Positions 1 to 9,506 are shown, counted from the stretch's first letter. The stretch: 33,980 nt of DNA from Gemmobacter fulvus (GCF_018798885.1 NZ_CP076367.1:1-33980), one strand, 5' to 3'. Program-made: numbers and translations. Notes: a model not told the origin generated them from the sequence alone.

Positions 1-955
1 GCTGCCGGCCACCCCAGACCGAGGCCGCAAGGTTGAGAAGCGTCGTCTTGCCAGAGGACGAGGCGCCGCGGAAATGCAGACCGCCACCAGCCAGCCCCAG
101 AGGCGCCAGAAGGGGACCGGAGAACGCCAGCGACACGGCGAGGATCATCAGCGGGTTCTCACGGCATTTCATGCCGACCTCCTGCTTCCAGCCCTCGACA
201 TCACCAGACGAGGTCAGACCCGTGCCGATCCCCGTCGGAAGCGACAGCGGCAACAGATCGCTGCGACCGATCAGGGTGGAGCGCAGGACGAAGGCGCTGT
301 GACCAGCATCAACCCAACCCATGCGGTTGACACTCTGAAGATGCTGTTCCGGTTTCCAGACCTTCAGCAGCTTCAACAGCCGATCGCTCGTCGCTTTCTC
401 TGCCCCGAGTTCAAGGCCGTGATCCACCAGCGTTGCAATGACGTTTCGAGGGCTTCTTTGAAGCTCCGCGTTCGAAACCGGAATCTCGTGCCATTCACCG
501 CGGGTCGACTTCACGCAGACAAGACGTCCGCAGCCGCGACCCTCATGATCGGCGAACTGGGCGTCGACACGGAGCGGACTGCAGATGAAGATGGGATCAG
601 CGGTCTCATCGGCGGGAAGCTCGTAGATGCCATCGATAAAGCTGGCATATCCATCCGGGATGGAGGTCGCCTGCTTGGGTGCAGCCATGATGGTCGGTGC
701 CATCGTGACTGATGCGTGAGCAACGTCGAGCTGATCTGTCACAGCCGCGATGGACGCGGCATCCGTGATCTCTGCGAGCGGCGTGGGTGCGCTGGAAACC
801 TCCTGATGTGCGAGCGTGCTGTCATCATTGCACCCGATCGCGTTCAATTCAGCGAGAAACTTGGCCTCTTCGGCAGCTTCGTCTACCTCCGGGGACCGTC
901 CCAGAAACTCCAGGTCTTCGTCGGAGAGACCGTGGTGCCACAGATTATTGGTCAT
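1..955 (-). CDS. DUF927-type P-loop ATPase, N-terminal part (continues at 33980)
   Basis: This is the first 318 codons of a 655-residue protein whose remainder lies at 32968-33980. Residues 1-130 are a variable acidic lead. The DUF927 core follows and carries a Walker A motif, GASSSGKTT, near residues 296-304. DUF927 proteins are inactivated-helicase-like ATPases common on plasmids and integrated elements; their exact role is not established. The ATG at 955 is preceded by a near-ideal Shine-Dalgarno sequence at 961-968, which decides the start. The frame stays open upstream to another ATG at 1135, so a form about 60 residues longer is possible but lacks such a site. The HTH gene at 1205-2158 lies 249 bases upstream on the same strand and probably shares its transcript. 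The family call is firm; the function is not. Confidence 0.85.
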   Translation of the reverse strand, partial: MTNNLWHHGLSDEDLEFLGRSPEVDEAAEEAKFLAELNAIGCNDDSTLAHQEVSSAPTPLAEITDAASIAAVTDQLDVAHASVTMAPTIMAAPKQATSIPDGYASFIDGIYELPADETADPIFICSPLRVDAQFADHEGRGCGRLVCVKSTRGEWHEIPVSNAELQRSPRNVIATLVDHGLELGAEKATSDRLLKLLKVWKPEQHLQSVNRMGWVDAGHSAFVLRSTLIGRSDLLPLSLPTGIGTGLTSSGDVEGWKQEVGMKCRENPLMILAVSLAFSGPLLAPLGLAGGGLHFRGASSSGKTTLLNLAASVWGGRQ

Positions 956-960
956 GTTTT

Positions 961-968
961 CCTCCTTT
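961..968 (-). promoter_or_regulatory. Shine-Dalgarno site of the DUF927 gene
   Basis: The minus strand reads AAAGGAGG, five bases before the ATG at 955. It is the strongest ribosome binding site noticed in the window, and it favours this start over the in-frame ATG at 1135. Confidence 0.8.
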
Positions 969-1204
969 GGCCGAATTTTCGGCATGACTGATTGTTCGCA
1001 GCCGACATCGCGGCCGCGCCTGGAAGGTTGGCTGAGCACCAGAGCACAGAGACGCAAACACCATGCGGTTCGGGAGAACCCGAGCCGCGACCTGAATCTC
1101 ACAAGCTGATGCCGGTCACCGGAAGGCCTTGTCATTCGGTCGGCAAGCGACAGATCGATGGCTGACCAGATCTCGTGCAGAGCAAATGATGATGATGTGC
1201 TGTT

Positions 1205-2158
1205 CTACGTGTCCGTCGCCTTGCCAACTTCTAGGCGAATGAGGTGCTGGACGGCTCTGGCAACAACGTCCGGTTCAGAGAGCCTCAGCTTACGTGCCAG
1301 TCTGCGCAGGGCAGGCACATCTATCTCGACGATCCCGCCTTTGGAGAGCGCCTCCAACCAAGGCGCCGATGCGTCGATTTCGTGGGCCAGTGTCGCGGCA
1401 TCCGTGCGCAGGGCGATCATGGACTGACGCAGGGCATGGTCGAAGGCATATTCAGGGATGCCGAAAAGTCGCGCGATGACCTCCGCAGGCTCCTCGGCGC
1501 GTCGTTCACCTGTCGGAGTGAAACTGCGGCGGCGCGACAACCAGAGAAGCGCATCATCCTTGTTGATCGCATCCTCGCGACGGCCACCTTCGAGGCGGAC
1601 ACCCGGCATATCGAGCTTGAAACCCTCCTTGCTGAGCGAGGTCCGCACGGCCGGAACAGTCATGTTCGACAGCAGGGCCAGTTCGCGGGTGCTCAAGCCA
1701 TCGTCAAGCTCGTCCGCATAGAGCTTCCAACGCGCGACAAAGGTGTCGAACATCCGCCGCAGCGGAAAGTCGTTTTCGCTCGAAAGCGGGGAAGGGTTTC
1801 CGTGCATGTCGGTCTGCGGAAAACCTGACAGGACCGCGCAGACGATCTCGTGATGATCCCCAGACCCAGCAGCTTCCCACCCCTCAAGCTGGTAGGCATA
1901 GTTGTAGGCGCTACGGGCAAGGTAATGCAGGTGATGACGGGTCAGATCGATGGACCGCAGCGTCTTCTGACGATCCTCCTCTGTATGATCTTCCCCCGTC
2001 AGCTCCAGCAGATCCGGATCGATGCCGAGATACAGCCGTCCCAACTCGTCAGACCTTGGACCAAGGCACTGGAGGATAGACAGCTGGCAGAGGATCGCTT
2101 CGCGAACCTGCTCTTCAATCTCTGCCCAGCTGTAGGGAATGTGATTGGCCTTGCTCAT
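1205..2158 (-). CDS. Helix-turn-helix protein of unknown role
   Basis: A 317-residue protein that I cannot assign to a named family. Residues 155-182 (LSTRELALLSNMTVPAVRTS and following) read as a helix-turn-helix, followed by a MerR/excisionase-like stretch near residues 198-215 (INKDDALLWLSRRRSF), so DNA binding is likely. The last 60 residues contain a second possible helical DNA-binding segment (LRRLARKLRLSEPDVVARAV). No signal peptide or membrane segment is visible. The ATG at 2158 follows GGTGGA by a few bases. It is the first gene behind the promoter at 2195-2223 and lies directly upstream of the DUF927 ATPase, which suggests the two work together, perhaps as regulator or DNA-targeting partner. 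That link is inference from position only. Confidence 0.75.
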   Translation of the reverse strand: MSKANHIPYSWAEIEEQVREAILCQLSILQCLGPRSDELGRLYLGIDPDLLELTGEDHTEEDRQKTLRSIDLTRHHLHYLARSAYNYAYQLEGWEAAGSGDHHEIVCAVLSGFPQTDMHGNPSPLSSENDFPLRRMFDTFVARWKLYADELDDGLSTRELALLSNMTVPAVRTSLSKEGFKLDMPGVRLEGGRREDAINKDDALLWLSRRRSFTPTGERRAEEPAEVIARLFGIPEYAFDHALRQSMIALRTDAATLAHEIDASAPWLEALSKGGIVEIDVPALRRLARKLRLSEPDVVARAVQHLIRLEVGKATDT

Positions 2159-2194
2159 GCTTCCACCGCGCCCTCGGAATTTGATGATGCGGAT

Positions 2195-2223
2195 GATATA
2201 GCTGAGGCATGATATAACTTCAA
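2195..2223 (-). promoter_or_regulatory. Sigma70-type promoter of the HTH-DUF927 operon
   Basis: On the minus strand, TTGAAG (2218-2223) and TATATC (2195-2200) are separated by exactly 17 bases. The predicted start of transcription is near 2188, about 30 bases before the ATG at 2158. The surroundings are AT-rich compared with the rest of the plasmid. Confidence 0.6.
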
Positions 2224-2569
2224 TAGTGATTTTGATGATGTAGCAAAATCATTTTTATCCACCGCATACCGGGAGACCGCATCGACGATGAGGGTTCAGT
2301 GGAGGCGGTGTGAGAGGCGCAAGCGGCGCGCGACAGCCCAACCGAGGCGATTGTCTGCTGTGTTCCACCGATGGACCCCAAGGTCATGCCGTTCCCCATC
2401 CGACAGCAGGCATCATCATCAGCTTCACCGCAGAACGCACGAGCAGCCCGCTGGCAGCCTCTGCTCATCAATGATCTCGGAACACTGTGCGCCCGGTGGA
2501 GGGTGGTATTTTGGGCCTCTGGGTTTTCTACCGACTCGACGAAACGCAGAAGCTATCACGGCGGCCGCA
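2224..2569. other. Intergenic stretch, no gene seen
   Basis: This separates the promoter of the HTH-DUF927 operon from the end of the MntA gene. Reading frames here are short and resemble no known protein. The first 40 bases are AT-rich and may hold upstream promoter elements. No clear terminator was seen. Confidence 0.5.
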
Positions 2570-2875
2570 TCACCGCAGCGGCGTCAGGTCCACCTCGACC
2601 GCCGAGAGGAAAGCCGGCGTCAGCGCGTGGTAATCCACCAGATCGACGCGCCAGGGCAGGCTGCTTTCCTCGAACGCATCGACAAGATGCGCCATGACAG
2701 TCGGGTCCAGTGGGCCCACATCTTTCAGCGCCAGATCGAGATCGGAAAAGCGCTTCGCGCCACCGCGGGCGCGGGAACCGAAAACCAGAACCTCGACATC
2801 GTTAGGCAGATGGCGTGCCAGAATAGTCTGGACCTGCGCCAAGTGCTCCGGTGCGATGTCGATGGCGCGGGTCAT
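2570..2875 (-). CDS. mntA: MntA-type nucleotidyltransferase antitoxin
   Basis: A 101-residue minimal nucleotidyltransferase. The signature GSRARG starts at G33, followed by SDLDLAL with D45 and D47, and a third acidic position near D78 (RVDLVD). In the known MntA/HepT systems this enzyme neutralises its HEPN partner by adding AMP to the tyrosine of the partner's RX4HXY motif. The start codon overlaps the stop of the HEPN gene as ATGA (2872-2875), so the two are translationally coupled with the toxin first. The antitoxin role is known for the family; activity of this copy is inferred from intact motifs. It could instead be called an HI0073-like nucleotidyltransferase of unknown target. Confidence 0.85.
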   Translation of the reverse strand: MTRAIDIAPEHLAQVQTILARHLPNDVEVLVFGSRARGGAKRFSDLDLALKDVGPLDPTVMAHLVDAFEESSLPWRVDLVDYHALTPAFLSAVEVDLTPLR

Positions 2876-3294
2876 AGACCTTCGGACCGACGATGAAGTT
2901 CATCCAGCAGGAAGCGCGCATCGGCAAGAAAGGCAGGAATCGCCGCATGAACCTGCGCGGCCTTTGCCGCGTCATAGGCATGGCTGGTCGTTCCACGCTG
3001 ACGGCGAAAGTCCATCCAGACTGGTAGATCGGATTTCAGAAGACCACGCTCCGATCCGAGGCGGATGAGGCTCTGGAACGTCGCATCATCCAGTGCAGCA
3101 GGGTTCGGTTCGGTCATCTCCAGAAAACGGCGCAGCATCTTGACGCTCAGTTCATAGGTGTATTCGAACGCCTGGATCGCCGCCATTCGCAGCGCTTCCG
3201 ACATCACAGGCTGATCCTGTGGCTGCAAGGACAAGTCGTAGAAGGTTTCCAGCTGCGAAACCGCGCGGTCGAAGGGCGAAAGGTCGAGCGGCAT
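2872..3294 (-). CDS. hepT: HepT-type HEPN ribonuclease toxin
   Basis: A 140-residue all-helical protein of the HEPN/HI0074 group. It carries the RX4HXY motif at R100-GTTS-H105-A-Y107, the catalytic RNase motif of HEPN toxins and the site (Tyr) that MntA modifies. The ATG at 3294 is chosen because GGAG lies about eight bases upstream; the frame is open to a TTG at 3330 that would add 12 residues unlike the family. The gene precedes and overlaps mntA, the common order for this pair. It likely cleaves RNA when unmodified and so maintains the plasmid or acts in defence. The divergent PD-(D/E)XK gene begins about 280 bases away. Confidence 0.85.
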   Translation of the reverse strand: MPLDLSPFDRAVSQLETFYDLSLQPQDQPVMSEALRMAAIQAFEYTYELSVKMLRRFLEMTEPNPAALDDATFQSLIRLGSERGLLKSDLPVWMDFRRQRGTTSHAYDAAKAAQVHAAIPAFLADARFLLDELHRRSEGL

Positions 3295-3576
3295 CCGATT
3301 TCTCCATCCTTCATGACGTCCTACTGGCAAGGCGCAATCCGGGCAACACCGTAACCTGCATTGGTCGCTCCGCCGATCCCGCTCTGCTGCCCGTTCCTGA
3401 TTTCCCGGGAGGGGTATCAGATAGCCAGAAATGCTCTTCGTGAAGCTGCTTTGCCGTTAAAGTCTACATTGATCACTCCTCGCCCCGACAGTGCCGCGCT
3501 TTTGACGAATTCCGAGGCGACACCCGAAGGAGGACAGGGCGGCACATATTCAAATCTTCTCCCGGCACAGACTTGC

Positions 3577-4860
3577 ATGAACAGCGCACTCAAGACCTTG
3601 TCAGCGATTGAAGATCTGGTCGTCGGAAAGGGCAGCCGCGATCTCCGCACGGTGGAAGACCGACTCAAGGCGTTCTGCCCTTTCGAGGCGGTCGGCATGG
3701 TGCGACAAGAAATCCGACACTCCAACTTCCTTGCCTACATCCTCGATCCGTCACGCCCTCACGGCCTCGCCGATGCGCTGCTGCAGGAACTGCTGTTCGA
3801 GATCCTCGAAAATGGCGATGAAACCCTACCTCTGCGCAAGCTGGATCTGCATTTCCGGCCACTTGGCAATGCGCGGATCTATCGCGAGACCATGAACATC
3901 GACCTGCTGGTCGAGGTTCCGGGCAGTGGTAGCCAGAAGGGGCTGGTCATCGCCATCGAAATGAAGGTCGATGCCGGGGAATCCGACAATCAGCTGGCGA
4001 AATACGAGAAGCGGCTACGCGCGGCCTATTCGGCGGATCGCTGGCTGCATGTATTCGGTTTCCTGACAGTAGAGGGAAGGCCATCTTCCACCGAGGGCGA
4101 AACCGCCTGGACACCGCTCTCCTTCACCGGATTGTTCAAGCGGTTCGACGCGACAATCCGCCATCACGGCCATCAGGGCCGCGGAGTCGAGATGTATCAG
4201 GACTATGCGAAGATGATGAGGCGCAATGGCATGGCTGAAGGTGAACACGACGAGCAACTGCACGAGGCTGTTCGCAACTTGTGGGTGCGCCACCGCGAAG
4301 CTCTCGATTATCTGATGCTGCATCGTCCCGACACCTGCGACGAAACCATGCGTGCCTTCGAAGCAGGTCAGGCCGGACATGCCGAACGACTTTCTGCCGT
4401 GATCGGGCATCGGATAGCTGCAGACACGGCCTTCAGGATCTGGCGCAGGTTCTGGTTCCCTGACCTGGTGGAGCGTTTTCCGGCCTTCAGACATGACAGC
4501 GCCAACTGGGTTGCGTCACAGTCTCTGGCGGTTCTGGAGGTGCATCCCGAGCGCGACCAGATCATCGCCTGTATCGCCGTCGGTGAGGCAGGCAATGGCG
4601 AAGCCGCGCGCAGGGCTCTGCTTCTGGAGCTGAACCGAGAGACCGGAACCCAGAAGAAAGCTGCAGACACTGGCGTCAGGCATTACTGGCGCAGCGTCAT
4701 TGCGACACCTGCAGACTTTTCGGATGAGAGTGCGATCGGTCGCCCGGCTGCTGACATCGTCGCGGAACGTCTGGCGACCTACCTGCAGCAGGTCTATCCC
4801 GGTCTGCAGAGCTGCATGGCACGCGCAGCCGTCGCGCTGACACAAGAGGTTGGTCGGTAG
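3577..4860 (+). CDS. PD-(D/E)XK nuclease-superfamily protein
   Basis: A 427-residue protein. The N-terminal half matches the PDDEXK_4 (PF14281) pattern: NFLAYILDP at residues 50-58, then D109 in MNIDLLVEV, then E128-M-K130 in IAIEMKVDAGESDNQL with Q139, which together form the catalytic D-(E)xK site. The C-terminal half is unassigned. PF14281 proteins are mostly plasmid- or phage-borne with poorly known roles, often near defence genes. The ATG at 3577 fits the start of homology; the frame remains open to 3361 but that extension looks like noncoding sequence, and no strong ribosome binding site is visible for either. It is divergent from hepT/mntA and ends before a hairpin terminator at 4927-4946. 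Confidence 0.75.
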   Translation: MNSALKTLSAIEDLVVGKGSRDLRTVEDRLKAFCPFEAVGMVRQEIRHSNFLAYILDPSRPHGLADALLQELLFEILENGDETLPLRKLDLHFRPLGNARIYRETMNIDLLVEVPGSGSQKGLVIAIEMKVDAGESDNQLAKYEKRLRAAYSADRWLHVFGFLTVEGRPSSTEGETAWTPLSFTGLFKRFDATIRHHGHQGRGVEMYQDYAKMMRRNGMAEGEHDEQLHEAVRNLWVRHREALDYLMLHRPDTCDETMRAFEAGQAGHAERLSAVIGHRIAADTAFRIWRRFWFPDLVERFPAFRHDSANWVASQSLAVLEVHPERDQIIACIAVGEAGNGEAARRALLLELNRETGTQKKAADTGVRHYWRSVIATPADFSDESAIGRPAADIVAERLATYLQQVYPGLQSCMARAAVALTQEVGR

Positions 4861-4926
4861 ATCCCGCTCTGCTGCCGTTCCCTACTTTCGGTCGCTGAAT
4901 ATCAGCCCCACGGAGCGCGCCGGAGC

Positions 4927-4946
4927 GAGTCGCTGGCGACTCTTTT
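4927..4946 (+). terminator. Intrinsic terminator of the PD-(D/E)XK gene
   Basis: GAGTCG-CTGG-CGACTC followed directly by TTTT: a six-base-pair stem with a tetraloop and a short T run, 66 bases after the stop codon at 4860. Confidence 0.55.
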
Positions 4947-5175
4947 AGCGCGACTGCTGTCACCCACCCGGAAGCGACGTGATCGCGCTGGAGGGGGCTC
5001 TGCGCGAGTCTGGTGATGTGTTCCGGGCTGGATGTAACTCGTCTTGGTCGTGCCGCCCAGCGGACGCGCTCTGTTTAACCGGAGCGGGTCGTATCGCTGA
5101 CCAAAGTGAGGATCGTAGATTGTCTACCACCCTCCCGCTGTCGGTCATCGAGGACAGATACAGCGTTGGAGGCTG
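4947..5175. other. Intergenic stretch between convergent genes
   Basis: With 4861-4926 this forms a 315-base gap between the nuclease-like gene and the 3' end of the split HUH gene. Beyond the terminator nothing recognisable was seen. Confidence 0.4.
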
Positions 5176-6285
5176 TCATGCCGACATCGCATCAGGCCGG
5201 ACAGGTGCCGTCGAAACTGCATGGCTCCGCGCAGATGCCTGTCGTTGGCCGCGCGGCTGGTGACGTGCCTGTTTTCGCACCCCACCAGCCGACTTCTTGT
5301 CCCTCTCACCGGACAATCTTCTTGTATCACAACGAGAACGAAGTGTGAATCCGCTGCGATCACATTTCGTGCCTGTTGAAGGGGTTACACCAGGTTTCGA
5401 TCGAAGCTGGACATTGGTTTCCTCGCGATTTCGCACTTCGGACCGGAGGAGGTCGAAATGGGTTTTCGCCATCCTGCGCATCGGTTTGCTGATCATGAAC
5501 GGGTCATCGAGACCCAGCTCGCGCGCAGTGCGGGTTGCATCTTTCAGCAGGTAGTCTGTCCAGCCGACAGGGTCATGGATCGGCACCAGATCCAGCTGAC
5601 GCTGACCGCCAATCGCGCCAGAAGCGACAGAAGCAGCACGAACCAGCGCAACATTCAGGCGCTCGACTTCGGCGGAGGTCAGGCCGGAGATGTCCATGAC
5701 ACCATGAAGGTGAAGACGGCCACCTTCCCGCTCGGGCGTCAGTTCGAAGACGAAAGCGTAAGGTAGATGACCGAGCCCGGCTTCAGACAGATGCTTGCTC
5801 AGGTTCTGTGTCATCCTGCGCTTCGGATTGGCATGGGTCCGCAACATGGCTTCGCGCGAGATACCGAGGTTCAGGGAAACGGCCAGTCCATTGGCCGCGG
5901 CCGCAGACCAGACCGAAGCAGAGAACTTTTCAGCCTCGCTCAGTCTGTCATGGCGTTGTCGGCGCTTGCTGCCATCCCAGGTCTTCTTGAGCGCTACCTT
6001 GTCGAGCTGAGCAGCCGAACGCCGCGGTTTGCGATCCGGTTGACGGCTGGACGAAGCAGATGTGCAATAGCGACGCGCTGCGATCCTCCAGGCCGCGCCC
6101 TCGCGTTTTCCCTGTTGGTATGCAGAGGAGGGAGTGGTGCTGTCGTGCTGCTGATGGGCACAGGGATGGTGGTTGATAGGCTGGGAAACAGGGGTGTGTG
6201 AGGGTGTGGTCTCTGCATACTGACCCGTGATGGCAGATGTGGTGCCGGAGGCCTTGTTTCCCTGGTGAATATGCGCGTTCTGAAC
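5176..6285 (-). pseudogene. HUH-type replication/mobilisation protein, 3' part, cut by IS66
   Basis: The C-terminal 370 codons (including stop) of a gene whose first part is at 11390-11565. It contains an HUH-like motif, GRLHLHG (about 5700-5720), in the setting FVFELTPEREGGRLHLHGVM, and downstream a tyrosine motif, GWTDYLLKDA (about 5536-5565). This order (HxH, then Tyr) is that of single-strand nicking enzymes such as rolling-circle Rep proteins and relaxases. The tail is basic and low in complexity. Removing IS66 and one target copy joins the halves in frame into about 425 residues. The left part keeps both motifs but has lost its own start, so it is probably inactive. Whether it was a Rep or a relaxase cannot be told from sequence alone. 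Confidence 0.6.
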
Positions 6286-6369
6286 GTAAGCGGTGCGCCG
6301 GCCCCGTGGTTTCGGCTTGATGTGACTTGGGGCATGCCGTTCTGCAACTGAGTTTGCGGGAGGCTGGCC

Positions 6370-6780
6370 GTGGAGCACCAAAACGAGCACCGGATGGAGG
6401 TGCGTGGGTCGAAGGAAGTATCCCGGATCGAGATCCTTGATGGCCCGACCGGGCGGCGGCGATGGCCGGATGATCTCAAGGCGCGGATTGTGGCTGAGAG
6501 TTTTCAGCCTGGCGCGCGGGTCTGCGATGTTGCGGCGAAGTATGGGTTGATTGCGCGGCACCTTTCGGGATGGCGTGGTCAGGCGCGCAAAGGGGAACTG
6601 GTGGTGCCGGTCGCTACGGCCCCGACCTTCGTGCCGCTGGTGATCGAGCCATTGGCTGATGCGTCGGCCGACACGGGCGTGATCAGGGTCGAGATCTGTG
6701 GGGTCGTTCTGCATGTGATGCCGGATTGCAGTCCAGACCGCGCGGCGGCCTTGGCGGCGGCGTTGAGGAAGGTGCTGTGA
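6370..6780 (+). CDS. tnpA: IS66 accessory protein TnpA
   Basis: A 136-residue protein of the IS66 Orf1 type. A helix-turn-helix (KARIVAESFQPGARVCDVAAKYG, with RHLSGWRGQAR) occupies the centre, as in this family, where it helps transposition by an unknown route. Translation may begin at the GTG at 6370 or the ATG at 6394. Its stop at 6778-6780 overlaps the GTG start of tnpB, the usual IS66 coupling. Of the three IS66 genes here it is the only one without an apparent frameshift. Confidence 0.85.
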   Translation: MEHQNEHRMEVRGSKEVSRIEILDGPTGRRRWPDDLKARIVAESFQPGARVCDVAAKYGLIARHLSGWRGQARKGELVVPVATAPTFVPLVIEPLADASADTGVIRVEICGVVLHVMPDCSPDRAAALAAALRKVL

Positions 6781-6933
6781 TCTTTCCGGATCAGGCCGTC
6801 CGGATCGTGATTGCGACCAAGCCTGTGGACTTCCGCAAGGGACATGACGGCTGGCGGCCATGGCGCATGCCGCGTTGGCTTTGCGCCCAAGGCGGGGGTG
6901 ATGGTTGTCTTCAGGTCCAAACGTGGTGATCGG
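6777..6933 (+). pseudogene. tnpB: IS66 TnpB, 5' fragment
   Basis: It starts at a GTG overlapping the tnpA stop and reads VIFPDQAVRIVIATKPVDFRKGHDG, the hallmark N-terminus of IS66 TnpB (PF05717). After GHDG the frame is lost: an extra base after GGC and another in the CCC run near 6891 would restore the expected run into VVFRSKRGDR. Family similarity ends at 6933, where the nested element begins; the rest of tnpB resumes at 9545. Confidence 0.8.
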
Positions 6934-6939
6934 CTTTCA

Positions 6940-7446
6940 TTCCACATACCAACTGCGTGATTTGCGGATCGAATATCCTTGGCACCCTCTTTACGGGCGG
7001 GTTCTACGCGCGCGCGATGGGGACGCAGGCACGGATCGGACTCTGTGCTGGTCGAGGAACGGCAGGGTTCTTTCCGGACTTTGCCCCCCTGGATGTGCGA
7101 TGCCGCCTATTGCGCACGCATGGAAAGCGGCCCGCCGGTTGTTGCTCTCGAAGCCTTGCGGTCGCTTGCACAGACACTCGATCTAATGCGTCACGGTCAG
7201 CTTGCGTCATCCTGTGGGGGATCGATTCCCGAGGAGGATACGCATGCCCTGCCGACCCCGACCCTCTCGCAACAAAAGCAAGCGGACGCCGAGTCAGCTC
7301 TGCCTGGACCTGAACGACAGCCCGAACCGCCCCCGGCCGCGCCCGCGACACCGGCGATCCTGGAGGCATTGGCAGACCTGCTGCTGATGGCGGCGGGCAA
7401 GATTGCGGAGGGCGCAGGTCATGATGCACGCAAAGATCACCGCTGA
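6940..7446 (+). pseudogene. Small recombinase-associated gene, frameshifted
   Basis: One frame carries RIEYPWHPLYGRVLRARDGD (about 6965-7025). Another carries PPWMCDAAYCARMESGPPVVALEALR and continues to 7446 as a proline/alanine-rich tail. Together they resemble a small protein commonly found directly upstream of such recombinases (a YPWHPLYG motif followed by a PxWM...A.C..M motif), which would need at least one frameshift near 7070. I do not know its function. The start cannot be fixed. Confidence 0.45.
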
Positions 7447-9506
7447 GCACCTTGCCCGCAGCGCACTCGTCTACGTTCGCCAGTCGACGATGGCTCAGGT
7501 GCTCGGGAATCTCGAAAGCCAGAAGCGGCAATACCAGCTGGCCGAAGCCGCCCGCGACACCGGCTTCGCCGAGGTCCGGGTCATCGATGAGGATCTGGGA
7601 CGCTCCGGCTCTGGTCTGATTGCCCGCCCGGGCTTCCAGCGTCTGGTCGCGGAAGTCTGTGCCGGGACGGTGGGGGCGGTCTATTGCATCGAAGCCTCGC
7701 GGCTTTCCCGTAATGGCCGGGACTGGCATCATCTGATTGACCTCTGCGCCTTGACGGGGCCTTGGTCGTTGACCCGGAGGGGGTCTACGATCCGCGTCAA
7801 ATGAATGATCGACTGCTGCTGGGCTGAAGGGCACCATGTCGGAATACGAACTCAGTCTTCTGCGGCAACGTGGGCTGGCGGCCCGCGATGCGAAGGCGAA
7901 GCGGGGAGAACTCCGCTTTACCTTGCCGCCTGGGTTCTGCTGGAGCGAGGACGACAGGATTGAGATGGATCCTGATGAGCGGGTCCGGCAGGCCATCCAC
8001 CTGATCTTCGCCAAGTTCCGCGAGCTTGGCAGCGGTCGCCAGGTGTTCCTGTGGCTGCGCGCGGCCGATGTCCATCTGCCAGTGGTCCTGCGCAACGGTG
8101 CCCTGCGCAAGATCGCTTGGCGCAAGCCTGCCTATCACAGCGTGATGCAGGTGCTGCATAATCCGGTCTACGCTGGTGCCTATGCCTTCGGCCGGACCGG
8201 TAATCGGATGGCGGTGGTCGAGGGCGAGGCGCGCAAGACCAGCGGCCATCACCGGGCGATCGAGGAGTGGGGCGTGCTGATCAAGAGCAATCACGAAGGA
8301 TACATCGACTGGCAGGCCTATGAGGAGAACCGCGTCCTGCTGGGGGAGAACGCGCATATGCAAAAGCGAACGGCCCGCAAATCCGGGCGCGGCGGACAGG
8401 CGCTGCTGAGCGGCATGGCGCGTTGCGCAAGGTGCGGCCGGATGATGCGGGTCTTTACAAGACCGGGACCGACCTGTCCCATCGTTACCAATGTCGGGCG
8501 ATGACAGCCATGTCGGGGCTGGGCTCTGCATCGGTGCGGGCGGGGCGGCATCGATGCGGCCGTGACCGGCCAACTGCTCGAAGCGGTCTCCGGCCGCGCC
8601 GTGCAGGCTGCCCTATTGGCGGACAGCAGGCCACCCGGGCACAGGAGGTGGTGCGGCTTGCTGTCGAGAAGGAGCTTGATGAGGCACGATACGCCGCGGA
8701 ACTGGCCGAGCGGCGATATGAGCATGTCGATCCCGCCAAACGGCATGTTGCGCGCACGCTGGAGGCGCGGTGGAACGCAGCCCTGGAGCGGGTGGCCTCG
8801 GTCGAGCAAAAACTTGCCGCTTTGGGCGCAGAACTCATCGCGAGGCCCGGGGTCGATCCTGATGTCCTCTTGCGGCTCGCCACCGACCTGCCCTCGGCAT
8901 GGAATGCCGCCGGGACCGATGCCCGCGCGGCAGCGACTGGTGCGCCTGCTGATCGAGGAAGTGGTGATCGACATCGATCAGGCGGAGAACGCCTTCGTTC
9001 TGCTCATTCACTGGATCGGCGGGCGCCACACCGAGGTCAGGCTGGCCCGGCGCCGAACCGGTCGCTTCCCACCGGGGCCAAAGCGCACTGCTGCCGACAT
9101 CTTGCGCAAACTTGGCGGGCACTGGCCAGACAGGGAACTTGCCGTGACCCTCAACCGGATGCGCTGCCGCACTGAGGATGACGAGACATGGACGACCGTC
9201 CGCGTGGCTGAATTGCGCGACAGGCTCGCGATCCCACCCTATGATCCCGAGGCCGAGGAGGAGAAGACCGTGAGCGTCGATGCTGCCGCCAAGCGGCTCG
9301 GCGTCTGCGTGGCATCTGTCCACAAACTGATCCGCGCGCAGATCCTCCCCGCGACACAGATCCTGTATTCCGCCCCATGGAAAATACCGCTGGCCGCGCT
9401 CGAAACCGAGGCGGTTCGGATAGGCTTGCAGGAAATAGCCGCGCGCAGGCCAAGGCAAGCGCTTGATAAGATTGCAGACAGGTCCATGACCCTACCCGGA
9501 TTCTGA
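7421..9506 (+). pseudogene. Large serine recombinase with several frameshifts
   Basis: The N-terminal resolvase domain starts at the ATG at 7421: ALVYVRQSTMAQ carries the catalytic serine, followed by EASRLSRNGRDW. The Recombinase domain (WRKPAYHSVMQVLHNPVYAGAYAFGR), a zinc-ribbon (CARCGRMMRVF) and a coiled-coil/C-terminal part follow, but in different frames. Breaks are visible near 7757, 7823, 8455, 8502, 8552 and 8925. At most of them adding one base, usually to a G, C or T run, restores the family sequence. As it stands only the first 125 residues would be made, so the gene is inactive unless the assembly has homopolymer errors. Confidence 0.8.

Noticed and set aside
3361-3576. N-terminal extension of the PD-(D/E)XK protein by 72 residues
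   Set aside because: The extension lacks family similarity and lies in the divergent promoter region; the ATG at 3577 fits better.
6286-6861. Extension of the minus-strand HUH frame into IS66
   Set aside because: The frame stays open by chance through the IS66 end and tnpA; the true upstream part of the gene is at 11390-11565.
7421-9506. Active large serine integrase
   Set aside because: At least five frame breaks split the domains, so it is called a pseudogene.
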